From Buddleja alternifolia (Eukaryota > Streptophyta > Magnoliopsida > Lamiales > Scrophulariaceae): a stretch of DNA of 64,000 nucleotides. Location of the stretch: NCBI GenBank assembly GCA_019426215.1, contig CM033396.1:31539154-31603153 (forward strand). The letters run 5' to 3'. The notes beneath the pieces are model-generated. The model had not been told where the DNA came from, made no database searches, and saw only the letters and a program-made list of their open reading frames with translations. Each line of letters begins with the position of its first letter. The first letter of the stretch is position 1. Position numbers and translations under genes: made by a program. This document shows positions 12,381 through 22,645 of this stretch, piece by piece.

Positions 12381-13007
12381 GCATTTTTGAAAAAAGTGTC
12401 TGTTTGACACATGCACATGCGCGTGTCTCTCACTTCCGCAAGTGAACTACTATTGTTCTTTTTCCTGAAAATCTGCTGTACAAAAGTTGGTGCTGCAGTC
12501 TCTGAATAGTTGACTGTCCAATAGGGTGGCTTCTCTGTACGTCCTGAAAGTGCTTATCATATTTAATTCTCTTGTCGGCATTTAATGCATTTGAATTAAA
12601 TGCCCGTTGGCAATTAATGAACTGAGAATATTTGCATTAAACTCCTTCTGAACTTAGAAATAAATTCAGGTGAAATCTGTCATTGATAGACGCTCATTCA
12701 TCCTTGAATAACTTCTGTCCTATAATCAATCGCTTGGCGCTTGGAATATTCATTTTCATTCAGACTTCAGACGCTTGAGTCTTCAAACTTAACTACTAAT
12801 AAGCTCACTCAAAAATTGTCAGACGCTTAGCCTAAGACTACTTAGCCAAACAGACTAAAAAGAAAATAAATAAAGCCTATTACAAATCTAACGCTCAAAG
12901 CTTATACATAATTTCTAATAAAATCAAAGTTACATATTTTGGGGTCTAACATAGAATCCTAATTGTCATCATCAAAACATCTAACAAAAAATTTCCTAAC
13001 AACTTGA

Positions 13008-13986
13008 AGAGATGTTCTCTTCCATGAGGCACAATTTCCTTTCCAGAATGTTAGTCAAGATAAGCCCAATCTTCAATGTGTCTTGTCTCTTCCAATCCTC
13101 GATCATACAGAGTCAAATGGTCACATTGAATCTACTAATGAATCTTCCGCTGTAATAGATATTATACCATTAGTAACTCGTCGTTCAGATCGCTCTCGGA
13201 AGCAACCCACACACTTAAATGATTATGTACGCTCTTCAGCTGATACTAATTCTGTCACACTCTCACTACCTCCAAAGGTTTCTTCAGGTAAGCCATATTC
13301 TATTTCCAGCTATTTATCTTTACATAAATTTTTGCCTGCATATTTTTCTTTTCTTTCGGCCATCTCCTCTTTAGATGAGCCTAAAACATTCTCACAAGCA
13401 GTCAAAGATCCGAAATGGCGAGATGCAATGGAATCAGAAATCAAAGCTTTGGAGCAAAACAATATATGGACCTTAGAAACTCTTCCTCTTGGAACGTCCC
13501 ATTGGTTGCAAATGGGTATACAAAGTGAAGTACAAGGTCGATGGGACCATTGAGTGATATAAAGCTCATTTGGTTGCTAAAGGGTATACACAAACTGAAG
13601 GTTTGGATTATCATGAAACTTTCGCACCAGTAGCAAGACTTGCTACTTTTCGTTGCTTGTTAGCCGTAGCTTCGGTGGAGAATTGGTCCTTGCATCAGTT
13701 AGATGTAAATAATGCATTCCTCGATGAAGAAGTTTATATGCACTTGCCACCAGGATTTGAAGGACAGGGAGAGAAACGTGTATGTTGGCTTCGTAAGTCC
13801 CTTTACGGTCTCAAGCAGGCTTCTCACAATTGGTTTGCAAAATTTTCCAAGGCTTTAAAGGATGCTGGTTTTAAGCAATCAATAGCAGATTATTCTTTGT
13901 TTACATTAGGCTGTGGAAATAGTTTTGTCGTTGTCCTTGTTTATGTAGACGATATTATTATCACTGGTAATAATCTGACCTTATAT
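13008..13986 (+). pseudogene. Copia pol fragment: end of integrase, N-terminal reverse transcriptase
   Basis: From 13008 the frame reads RDVLFHEAQFPF, the conserved segment that follows copia integrase, then a polar linker with RRSDRSRKQPTHLNDYV. The reverse transcriptase domain starts near 13400 (KWRDAMESEIKALEQNN). A frameshift near 13510 and a stop near 13554 break it. It continues with [44 protein letters not shown] and the catalytic box YVDD at about 13945. Translation then leaves pol sequence at about 13985, where foreign DNA begins. The 5' end is also truncated, by the neighbouring copia insertion. Confidence 0.9.
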
Positions 13987-14714
13987 TGAATTAACCCTTT
14001 CTAACATGTCGGATCAATTTCAGTCAAAATAAGCAATATATAATATAAAGTACAAGTATTATGTACAACCATTAATATATGAAAATTATATTTTTTAATA
14101 TGTTCTTTGTTAAATTTTACCAATAATGTACTATTTTTTTTGGAATTAAGATTCATTTAAGATGATACAGTACTTATGATACTTACATCCCAACATTTGT
14201 TTATTCAAAACAAGAATGGAAAGGAAGTGCTAAATATAGGCCTTCTTTTTAGTTACAAAAATACACACAAAAGATACCAAAATAAAAATACCATATGTTA
14301 TCCTTCATTCACTTACAAAATATGCACAAATAGCTAGTAAATATATCAAACATTTAATTACATATCAAACATCCTAACAAAACAATTGTCCGGCTTCTTC
14401 ACATGTTCACAAATAATATATGAAGCATGTTTTTGATATTTAATTATAAAATATCTAATAATCGGACGTATGCTTCATTCCCCAAAAACACAAGAGAAAA
14501 ATAGATTAGCATAATACACTACTAATCTATATCACGAAAGTCTCCACGACAACATCCACATACGTAATGCATAAATAGCACAAAAACAGAACCCCAGCCC
14601 GTGACTGCGAAAATCATAGAGCAATCAACCCTACAAAGAATGGCTCAAACATCAACTTAAGCATAAACAATAATTTTCAAAGGTAATTTCATTAATAGAA
14701 TAAATGAATTACAA

Positions 14715-14803
14715 ATTCATACAAAAATGGTAATTTACCTTCCTTGCCGCCATTCATACAAAAATGGTAATTTACCTTCCTTGCCGCCATTCATACAAAA
14801 ATG
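14715..14803. repeat. 37-bp tandem repeat, about 2.4 units
   Basis: The unit beginning ATTCATACAAAAATGG starts at 14715, 14752 and 14789. The first two units are nearly identical over their full length. Confidence 0.93.
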
Positions 14804-15361
14804 AATTTCAAAATTATTTTCATAGAAAAGGTCTTCCATTTCTACCTTCCTGCCGTCACCACCGCCACCACCACCACCCACACCTCCAAGCACCACCGCT
14901 GCCACCACCACACCTCATCCACCGCCGCCACCGCACCACCAAGAAACTCCCACAAATCACCACAAATCCGACACCCGCTGCTCTTCCCCACCATCACTAA
15001 ACTAAACTAAACATTAGTAAACTAAACATACTACTCATCCACCGAAAACCCCACCCCCACCACCCCCATCAAAGAACTCCCACCACAGAACTACAGGCGA
15101 TGGCAGAATCAATGGAGGTGATGGCAGGCGAGAACAAAAGAACAACAAAAGAATAAAAAAGAAAAAGAAACTTACATTTTTTTCCCAAGAGACCGAATAA
15201 CAGAGAAGGCCGGTGATGGTCCAAAATAAGCCCGAAACTTGTAAAAAATGTGAGCTTGAGTTTGAGCCGAGCCAAAGAAAAAAAAGTATGAGCCGAGTTT
15301 GAGCCTATAATATTCAAGCGCGAATTCATCCTATAAGAAACATCAGCTTTGTATTTTATAA

Positions 15362-15592
15362 GAAACATGGGGCAAATCAAAAGCCAACACTTCCAGTGAG
15401 AAAGATTCATGGTTATAAGAAACATGAGGCTCATCAAAAGCCAACACTTCCAGTGAGAAAGATTCGTCGCAAGGTTGGGGTCGGGCTCGTGGACAGGGTT
15501 TGGGTTGGGGTGGACAGTTCAAAGGAAGAAAAAACAAATTCGAAGCCTTCAAATACTTGGAGAATGTCATATTAAGTAATTTAATTATGTGA
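15362..15592 (+). pseudogene. WG/GW-rich gene fragment (Argonaute-hook-like, possibly from a Pol V/SPT5L-type gene)
   Basis: One plus frame reads ETWGKSKANTSSEKDSW, then two stops, then a second copy of the same 19-residue repeat, then SSQGWGRARGQGLGWGGQ and a basic tail (FKGRKNKFEAFKYLENV) ending at TGA 15590-15592. The DNA repeat has a period of exactly 57 bp (starts at 15357 and 15414), so the frame is kept between copies. Tandem Trp-Gly motifs in a Ser/Lys-rich setting are typical of the C-terminal domains of NRPE1 and SPT5-like proteins, which bind Argonaute. The assignment rests on this pattern only. The minus strand of the same repeat is also open, so strand choice is not proven. It has no neighbouring exon and is probably a captured fragment. 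Confidence 0.4.
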
Positions 15593-15660
15593 TCCATAGC
15601 TATATCTATCTACACGTTTGCCAATTTATAATGTATTAAAAATATATATTAATAAAAGTT

Positions 15661-15820
15661 TTCTTTTTTCTGTGAATATGTGTAGCATATATTTTTTTTT
15701 AAATCATTGTCTCCATAAATGTGCTATTTTGCTCAACAGTGCAACCAATCCTTATGTGACATATGTATTCTTTTTTCTGTGAATCTGTGTAGCATATTTT
15801 TTTTTTTAGAAATCCTTGTA
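15661..15820. repeat. 117-bp imperfect tandem duplication at the right end of the insertion
   Basis: TTCTTTTTTCTGTGAATATG at 15661 recurs at 15778 with one change and is followed in both by TGTAGCATAT and a T-run. The stretch after each also contains a similar TTGCTCA motif, next to the point where copia coding resumes. Confidence 0.75.
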
Positions 15821-15837
15821 TCTATAGCTGTGTAATT

Positions 15838-16764
15838 GCTCAGCTAAAAGATTTTCTCCTTTCTTGCTTCCATATTAAAGACCTTGGTACTTTGGAATAT
15901 TTTCTTGGAATTGAGATGGCTCGATCATCAAAAGGAATTTTTTTATCTCAAAGAAAATATACACTTGATATACCATCAGACATCGGTATGCTTGGTGCAA
16001 AACAATCTAACTTCCCAATGGAGCAACATCTCAAACTATCATCTGATAATGGTGAAATCCTAGCTGATCCGTCTTTGTATCCTCGACTTATCAGACGACT
16101 AATATATCTTACAGTGACTCGGTTCGATATAGTGTATCTTGTGAACATTCTTAGTCAATTTATGCACTCTCCACATAAGCCACATTATGAAGCTATTTTT
16201 CGTGTTCTTTGATATTTAAAGTCATCTTCTGGTAAAGGTATCTTACAGCCTTCCACTAGTGAACTTACCTTATGTGCTTACTTGGATTTAGATTGGGCAA
16301 GCTACCCAATGACTAGACGGTCGACCACGGGTTATTTAACTCCCTTGGGATCACCTCCTATATCTTGGAAGACTAAGAAGCAACCAACAATTTCTCGTTC
16401 TTCAGCTGAAGCTCAATACCGGTCCATGGCTGCAGCAACTTGTGAGTTAACTTGGCAAAAGTATTTGTTGCATGATCTTGGCATTTCTCAATTCAAAACA
16501 TTTCAACAATATTGCGACAATCAAGCTGCTCTACACATCGCTGCAAATCCAATCTTCCATGAACGGACAAAACATATTGAATTAGATTGTCATTTGGTTT
16601 GTGAGAAGATTCAAGCAGGCATAATCTCCACATCATATGTTTTCACCACTAATCAGTTGACTAATATCTTCACAAAACCCCTTGGAGCAGAAAAATTTAA
16701 GCCTTTGATTCGCAATTGTTGGGTGTTACGGATCTTCACGACCCAACTTGAGAGGGAGTGTTAG
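15838..16764 (+). pseudogene. Copia pol fragment: C-terminal reverse transcriptase and RNase H
   Basis: This continues the same element as 13008-13986. It reads DFLLSCFHIKDLGTLEYFLG, GIFLSQRKYTLDI and RLIRRLIYLTVTRFDI, then a stop at 16210, then RNase H with LDWASYPMTRRSTTGYLT, SSAEAQYRSMAAATCELTW, YCDNQAALHIAANPIFHERT and the usual terminal block TNIFTKPLG. Canonical RNase H motifs have ADWAGC and AEAEYR; here the first reads LDWASY and the second has Gln for Glu. The frame runs past the normal pol end into the polypurine tract and stops at 16764, which points to a late frameshift. Confidence 0.9.
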
Positions 16765-16960
16765 ACTTCATTAGTACTCTATCCTAATTCTATCATGTAT
16801 ATTTGTTTGTATCTTTTTTGTATCTTATCTTTTAGTTAGTTTGGCTCTTAGTTCCATATGTCTTTAGGACTTATTATTCCATTGTATAAGTAGGCTGTAA
16901 ACGATGGTGTAGAAATAAGAAATACACAAGTTCTTTCCCATCCTATCTTATTCTTTTATC
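16759..16960 (+). repeat. 3' LTR of the second copia element (right end not resolved)
   Basis: It starts TGTTAGACTTC right after the purine tract GAGAGGGAG (16750-16758). It contains a TATA-like TTGTATAAG near 16882 and then AAGAAATACACAAG, typical of small copia LTRs around the transcription start and poly(A) region. The partner LTR is outside the window, so the end near 16960 is approximate. Confidence 0.65.
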
Positions 16961-17028
16961 ATTTTTTGTGTTTTCTTATTATCAATTCGTACGTCGAGGT
17001 TATATTATTTTGGTAATTTTTTTTATAT

Positions 17029-17240
17029 AGCATAATATTAATGCTACTATTTATCGATATCATGGGGAAAACAATTGGGACAGAATTAAAAAGATTTTTG
17101 AAGATGATGACGCAAACTCATCAAATGCAGCAATACTCATTAATCCCCATGATTTAGCATACCTATCACCTCCACCGCCCCATGATATAATAGACATTGG
17201 TGACTCAGATGTAGAAGTCCAATCTGATATGGACAAGTAG
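17029..17240 (+). pseudogene. Last exon of a Myb/SANT-like gene (copy 1)
   Basis: The frame opens right after a splice-acceptor-like tract (TTTTTTTTATATAG) and reads GENNWDRIKKIFEDDD, followed by an acidic Pro-rich tail ending in stop TAG at 17238. The segment NWDRIKKIF matches the second-exon motif of the copies at 17676-18420 (PTWDSLSLVFGP) and 22646-23191 (AWDSLVTIFGP). In plant Myb/SANT-like (L10-interacting MYB type) proteins this segment follows the DNA-binding domain. Exon 1 is missing; the second copia LTR lies just upstream and probably entered the intron. Family assignment is by motif resemblance. Confidence 0.45.
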
Positions 17241-17675
17241 TTGGTAGTTTTTACATTTTGGTCAGGACGATACAATTTCTTATGATGATTGATTTTCATG
17301 TTATTTTCAACTAGTTTCTTGAAACCATTAAGTATTAAGTTATAATTATGCTTAATGTAATGTTTTTAGGATGTTTTGCAATTTGGACAATTTAATTTGA
17401 TATGTTAAGTGTTTTTCAAAATATATTTTATGTGTTATTATGCATTTGTACATTGTTTAGTTTTGCTTGCATTTTTTGTATGATGATGTTCTTATTTTAT
17501 AACTAGAATTATGATTAACAAACTGCAAATTTATTCACTCATTTGAATCTCTTAACAAGCAAAATTTACAACCTACCTAGCAGATATACTACTTCGCACA
17601 CGTTTTTCCTTAAGAAAGATTACTACTTAGACACTCTACTTAGTAATTATCTAGTGATTGTACGCATTTATGGAC
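17241..17675. other. AT-rich intergenic stretch between convergent Myb/SANT-like fragments
   Basis: The two fragments point towards each other here. I see no further coding frame, terminal repeat or RNA gene. Confidence 0.6.
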
Positions 17676-18420
17676 TTACTGGGCTTCAATCGTCGTCGTC
17701 ATTCGAATTTGATTCTTAATAAGAACCAAGCATATAACCAGGGGGCGAGCCGGGGGATAGCCAGGTGGAGGGAAGTTGAATGGCTCTTCATGGGGTAGGC
17801 GGAATCTTATTTTATATATTGGTTGATCATATTTTATCTCGTTGATGCTTTCAACATCACTCGTACCCCCACTTTCATCACCCATAGTGTTCACATTTAA
17901 AGTAACATTTTCAAAGTCATTCGCCATACCTGGTGGACCAAATACTAACGACAAAGAATCCCAAGTTGGTTCCTCACTATTCTTATATGCATTTGATAGT
18001 GATTCAATCTGCATGTAATAAGACATTAGGCATTAAAACACTCATTTTATCAAAACATCTTTATATAGATACTTGATTTAGCCAAAACACACTTAAATAC
18101 CTTGTACCATGCATCCCACTAGGAGTTTGGTGCAATAACAACATTTCTTTACTTGTCCCAGTGTATGTTTGGACAAGAAAGTATTATCTTGAATACATGA
18201 TAGCATCGCATTATTTTTGGAAAACGCCTATTGCAGTACTTAAATGAAAAATTAGCTCTAAAAGTTGAGTTAATATTGTCACGACCCTTTAGTATTTAGG
18301 CGCATGGCCTATGCGATATACAAAGTTCCAATTTTTTGTTTCTTCTTACAAGCTTTTTATGAATAGTTGATCTATGGCTAGTGTTCATTCTTCGTTGTAA
18401 ACATATGAAGCTTGCACAAT
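17676..18420 (-). pseudogene. Myb/SANT-like gene, two exons, inactivated (copy 2)
   Basis: On the minus strand exon 1 (about 18420-18103) reads STFRANFSFKYCNRRF and then MRCYHVFKIILSCPNIHWDK, a stop, NVVIAPNS, a stop and WDAWYK, followed by a GTATTT donor. After a short intron ending TTACATGCAG, exon 2 (18007-17676) reads IESLSNAYKNSEEPTWDSLS and LVFGPPGMANDFENV with an acidic tail. The exon 1 pattern aligns residue by residue with copy 3 (NIEFTFQFCHLRIKKLRHRYHVFKD). The W..V/APxxxW layout is that of Myb/SANT-like DNA-binding domains. Such genes occur both as host genes and as ORF1 of PIF/Harbinger transposons; no Harbinger transposase is visible, so the origin is open. At least three internal stops. 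Confidence 0.55.
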
Positions 18421-18600
18421 GTTAGCCATGCGAAATAGAAAAACAAAAGTAGGATATATATAGAAACATGAGTTAGAATTTATTTATCACCACAAGAAGT
18501 TGAGTATTTATATAAATCGTAGTTAAACCAAAACTTCAATTCATAATTTTTTTAAATACATTACCTCAATATGAAAGGACTAAAATAATTAATTGCTACT
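18421..18600. other. AT-rich stretch upstream of Myb/SANT-like copy 2
   Basis: Nothing recognisable; it leads into the tandem array that starts at about 18602. Confidence 0.5.
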
Positions 18601-18601
18601 A

Positions 18602-18950
18602 CATAACTTTAAACCAGATTAGAGTTATGTCATGTCAAATATTAGAAAATATTTTTTTCCAGCAAGACAATCAATTATCTGAAGGAAGCATTCAAATGCA
18701 AAAAGACGAAAATAAATGCATTTTACTGCATAACTTTATCCCAAATCAGAGTCATGTCAGATCAAATAGTAGAAAATATTTTCTTTTTTCATCATGACCA
18801 TCAATTATCTAAGAAAAATATTCAAATGCAAGAAGACGAAAATAATTCATTACTACTGCATAACTTTATTCCAAATCAGAGTCATGTAATGTCAAATAGT
18901 ATAAATTTTATTTTTTATTAAGACCATCAATTATCTAAGATAAGTATTCC
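18602..18950. repeat. ~130-bp tandem array, left part (2.7 units)
   Basis: Units begin with CATAACTTTA at 18602, 18729 and 18859 (periods 127 and 130 bp). Each contains AGTCATGTC, ATCAAATAGTAGAAAATATT and AAGACGAAAATAA-type blocks. The third is cut at about 18950 by the hAT element, and the array resumes at 22316. Confidence 0.88.
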
Positions 18951-21900
18951 AATTGAGAGCGGGAGTGCCGCTCTAAGACGACTTAAAATTATTAATCTGC
19001 GCTCTAGGTATTTATAATTCACATTTTTAGATTGATTAAGTCGCAACTTAACATATAGTAATGCGCCGTCTACAATTCATAAAGTCGTGGCTTAACATTT
19101 ATTAAGTCTCACTTTTAGACATTTAATTACTAATTCATGGCCCAAAAAAAAATAAAAAATTCTTTTAACTAAAAATACTAAAAATTGAAAAGTCAAAACA
19201 TAAAGCTATAAAAAAAAAAAAAAAGGAAACCCTTTAACTTTCTCTTACCCCTCCGTCCACTTTATTCAAACTCTAGAGGAAGAGAAGTCTGTTGTTGAAA
19301 GTCTAAGCACATCATGTCAAATTTAGCGATTTAAATTTATGAGGTAAAAAATTCAGATTTTAACCCCCTTGTATTTATGTGTAAAGTGTGGTTTTTAATT
19401 TAATATTAGTGAAAAATGTAAGTAATATGCATTATTACCACTGATTGTACTTGAGAGAAAAATATTAAAATTTCCTGGATGTGTAATTTTGTTCTTCACA
19501 TGTAAACTGCAATTTTCAATTTCTAAGTGCTTATAAAATATTTATGTCAATTTTTTTTAGTCAACAAACCCCTTTTATTTGTAATTGTGTGAGTATATGT
19601 GTTTTTGTATGTGGGGTTGAGGTAGATAACTAAATAGTGATTAATGACTGAAAAAAAGTACAACAAATGAACAATTAGTGTGAATGCGTGATCATGTAGC
19701 TTGAAGGTGATTGAAGAGAAACAATAAGAACTTAGGCAACTATTGAGCACACTTTTGGTTTCTAACCATATTTTTTATATATATTTTCAGATTTTGGTAT
19801 AAGAAAATGAGTGATGAAGAGAGCAGTAATGCTGTGAATAAGACATTAGTTCTACTCCATTGAGGAAGTATATTATTGTGGTTGGAGATAAGAAACACAA
19901 CAAGTGGATTTGCAATTTTGGTTGTAGAAGTGATCCACACACCAGAACTTATTCTCGAATTAGAGCATATTCCATAGGGTTAAGGAAAGGAGAGAAGAGT
20001 TGGGGAATTGCTTTGTGTTCTAAGCTAGCTAATAAATGAAGACAGGGAAAAGCTAAGGAGTGTTACCCCTACTATGCTACTGCTAATGAAGAACGTTGGT
20101 TCTAAAATAGTCAGTGATATGTCCAGGATATCATCGAGGGAGGATGCAAATATAAGTTATTTTACAGCTGTGTTATTTCTTTCAATGTAGCAAGGTCACC
20201 TTTTTGAAGGGATACAGTGAAGGCTATAAATGAAGTTTTAAAAGGACATAAAGGACCAAGTTCAAAGAAAATAAGGACGACATTTCTTGATAAGGAAAAA
20301 AGTAGTGTTGATAACAAATTGGTGGCAATAAAGCAAGATTGGGCTCAATATGGGGTTTCAATTGTATCTAATGGATGGTCTAATGCACGAAATCAGCCAT
20401 TGATCAATGTCTTGGCAATTTCCAGAGGTATGCCTATTTTCTTAATAGTTGTTGACTCATCCGGGGAAGAGAAAAATGCTAGATATATTTATGAAATATT
20501 ATTGAAAGCTATTGGGACAGTAGGTACGTACAATGTTGTGCAAATATTAACAGATAATGCAACTAATTGCAAGGCTGCTGGAGATATTATTATGGAGCGA
20601 CTTCCTCATATTTTTTGGTCTGGTTGTATGGCGCATTCTCTAAGTCTTCCCATGAAGGATATTTCAAAGTCAATCCACCCATCATTGGAGTTTGTTGTAG
20701 TGTGTTACCACAAGGTTAAAGAAGTAGTCAATTATACAAAAAATCACAGCTTTGTGATACACATATTAAAAAAAAAATCTTCTTTGGAGGTGATACAAGT
20801 GAAGAAAATGAGGTTTCGTCATCCTTATATTGTATTAGATCGACTTTTTAAAGTTTAGAATTCTCAAATTAGTATGGTTTTGACCAATGAATGGGAGTCA
20901 CTTAGAAAAGGAACATCAAAGTCAAAGCTAGCACATGATGAGGTGAAAAAGGTTAATACTAGATGAACAATTCTAGAAGGATGTAAAATTTATATTGGCT
21001 TTCACCAAGCCAATTTGGACGATGATTCGCTTTTGCGATTCTGACAAAGCTGATAGGTGAAGTGTATCAAAAAATTGAGATATATTAGGTTGTGTGCTTG
21101 AGAAGTTGTCTGGCCATTTTGACATGTCTCAAGCAATTGAATCTTTGATTATGAGATCATCAGAAAGGATGAATATTCCTTTGCATATACTTGCTTATGT
21201 GCTCAATCCATATTATTATTCAGAGTCACGGTTGCAGAGTTTGGGTCCTGGGAGGAAGAAGTGTGTCAAATCTCATGCTGACTCATTTGTGCAGGGTATT
21301 TATCTTGATGCTATTCGTAAGCTTGCGAGTACATAGGATGCTCCTTTAATTCAAAAATAATTTAGCGACTTTACTTCTGGTGGAGGAGTTTTTGCCAAAC
21401 CTGAAGCAATTGAGGATAGGAAAACTATGAGCTCGGTGGAATGGTGGAATTTATATGGTGTAATTGCCCCTCATCTTTATTTTTTGGCAATTAAAGTGTT
21501 ATCTAAAAGTGTTAATAGTTTTTGTGTAGAGAGAGCATGGAGTTCTTATGCATTTATACATAATGTCCGGAAAAAAAGTTAAATGTTGATCGAGCAGAAA
21601 CATTAGTATATGTGCATTACGACAATTGAATCTTGACAAGGTTTGATAATGACTATAAGACGTCATACAAGAATTGGGATAAAAATACATACGAAGACTT
21701 CCTCGAGGATGATATGGAGGCTGTCGAAGACGCGGAGCTCACTAATTTTAATTGGACGAGTAATGGTAATTGTTCGAGGTAATTATTGTAATAAGCATGG
21801 AACAGTGAGTTGCTACTTTATTTTTTTTGCTTTTTTCATTATCAATATGTTGAAGAAAAACTAACAAGTGATATGTTTTTCTTCCTTGTTTGCTTGGTTC

Positions 21901-22306
21901 CTTATTTTTCAAATTTATTGTGCAAAAATTTCATTTTCTTTGGTTTTATTCACTTATGTTATTTTCCTTCTTCTATTTTGATTTCTGGGTATTGGAGTTG
22001 TGATTTGTGAATCATGGAAGTAGAGAATTCAAGAATTGGTTTGAAGAATGGAAAATAAACTATTGAAGAGACAATGTTTTGCTTGAATTGATGTTAGTAA
22101 TTGGAATCAAATAGACAAAAGTGTCCAAAGTTTGCAATTGCTATTATGGAAATCTTATTGCTTAATGAAAATAGTTTTTGGATATTTTTCTCTTTAATTA
22201 CATTTTATAGTATTTATTTATTTATTTATTTTAATAGGCGCTTCCGCTCTCAATTTTTTTTTTTTGCTGCTCTCGCACTCCTACTCCCGCATTCGCTCCT
22301 GCTTTA
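18951..22306 (+). mobile_element. hAT-superfamily DNA transposon, degenerate
   Basis: The element interrupts the tandem array. The left end carries TTGAGAGCGGGAGTGCC (18953-18969). Its imperfect inverse GGCGCTTCCGCTCTCAA lies at 22237-22253, and further G/C-rich motifs (inverse GCGGGAGTAGGAGTGCGAG) run to about 22306. The left end also forms a hairpin, AGAGCGG-GAGTG-CCGCTCT. Such GC-rich subterminal repeats are usual in hAT ends. A clean 8-bp target duplication is not visible; recombination between array units may have removed it. The transposase is broken. Confidence 0.7.
19807..21782 (+). pseudogene. hAT transposase (BED finger, DUF659, hAT dimerisation domain), broken
   Basis: The first ATG (19807) opens SDEESSNAVNKT, then a frameshift leads to a BED-like zinc finger with KWICNFGC and SRIRAYSIGLRKGEKSWGI (about 19850-20035). 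DUF659 follows at 20217-20858: GPSSKKIRTTFLDKEKS, SNGWSNARNQPLINVLA, QILTDNATNCKAAG and HIFWSGCMAHSLSL. The central part is at 21094-21336. The C-terminal dimerisation domain runs from about 21361 (VEWWNLYGVIAPHLYFLAIK, then ERAWSSYAFIHNVRKK) through two breaks to RFDNDYKTSYKNWDK and an acidic tail ending at TAA 21780-21782. It would bind the element ends and cut in the nucleus. At least five stops or frameshifts. Confidence 0.85.
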
Positions 22307-22315
22307 TGTGACTTA

Positions 22316-22416
22316 GTGTCATGTCAAATAGTAGAAGATATTTTTCTTTTTTTCATCATCAAGAAACATTCAAATACAAGAAGACGAAAATAATTCATTA
22401 CTACTGAAAAGTTTCG
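22316..22416. repeat. ~130-bp tandem array, right part (after the hAT insertion)
   Basis: GTCATGTCAAATAGTAGAAG, a T-rich block and AAGACGAAAATAATTCATTA match the array units left of the hAT element. The unit degenerates after about 22416. Confidence 0.8.
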
Positions 22417-22645
22417 TACCAACACTATCAATTACTTTGACAAGTCGTGTTTTGTCAATGTGCTGGAATTGAATTATTTTTATCATTAATATGTATTCAC
22501 TAAATAAAGCTTTAAATGCTCAAACTCTAGTATTTAAAGCGACGTACTCATCCAGTTTTTTTTTACATTCAATCTTGAGAGATAATATTAATCCATTGTT
22601 ATCATGAAATATTTTTCAATCTATAACCAAGAACAATATATGTAG

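Larger units (their letters stand above)
1..13001 (-). mobile_element. Ty1/copia retrotransposon, SIRE/Maximus-like, with extra ORF (left LTR cut by window)
   Basis: Read right to left it holds a 5' LTR (11409-13001), a tRNA-Met-type primer site, gag, protease, integrase, reverse transcriptase, RNase H, a spacer, a long extra ORF, a polypurine tract and the 3' LTR, of which only 1-628 lies in the window. Integrase before reverse transcriptase makes it copia. The 1.6-kb LTR, UBN2-type gag and sense-oriented extra ORF after pol point to the SIRE/Maximus lineage (inference). All frames carry stops or frameshifts, so this copy cannot be autonomous. It is inserted in another copia element whose pol frame resumes at 13008. 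The right flank after the LTR is ACTTG (13002-13006); the matching duplication would be left of the window. Confidence 0.92.
11409..13001 (-). repeat. 5' LTR of the SIRE-like copia element
   Basis: Full LTR of 1593 bp. On the plus strand it begins TGTTGG at 11409 and ends CCTAACA at 13001, a short inverted terminal match. Its right part matches window positions 1-628. A G-rich run lies at about 11443-11456. Confidence 0.92.
13985..15837. other. 1.85-kb insertion of unknown type inside the second copia RT
   Basis: Pol coding stops at about 13985 after ITGNNLT and resumes at 15838 with LKDFLLSCFHIKDLG, so everything between is inserted. It is AT-rich at first, then has three 37-bp tandem units, a CCACC-rich stretch (about 14855-15075), the WG/GW-coding fragment (15362-15592) and a 117-bp duplicated T-rich end. 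I found no clear terminal inverted repeats, target duplication or transposase. It could be a non-autonomous element carrying captured host DNA. Confidence 0.7.
13002..16960 (+). mobile_element. Second Ty1/copia element, 3' portion, interrupted twice
   Basis: A plus-strand copia pol resumes immediately right of the SIRE-like LTR. It runs from the end of integrase through reverse transcriptase (to about 13986), is interrupted by 1.85 kb of unrelated DNA, and continues at about 15838 with the rest of reverse transcriptase, RNase H, a polypurine tract (16750-16758) and an LTR starting TGTTAGACTTC at 16759. Its 5' half must lie left of the window, beyond the SIRE-like element. RNase H motifs and the short LTR suggest the Ale/Retrofit group (inference). 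Confidence 0.88.

Noticed and set aside
13002..13006. ACTTG as confirmed target duplication of the SIRE-like element
   Set aside because: The partner site is outside the window, so it cannot be confirmed here.
14764..15000. His/Pro-rich open frame
   Set aside because: It comes from a CCACC-rich low-complexity stretch; every frame there is open and none looks like a protein family.
18602..18950. CRISPR-like repeat array
   Set aside because: Units are ~130 bp, contiguous and diverged, without spacers, in plant DNA.
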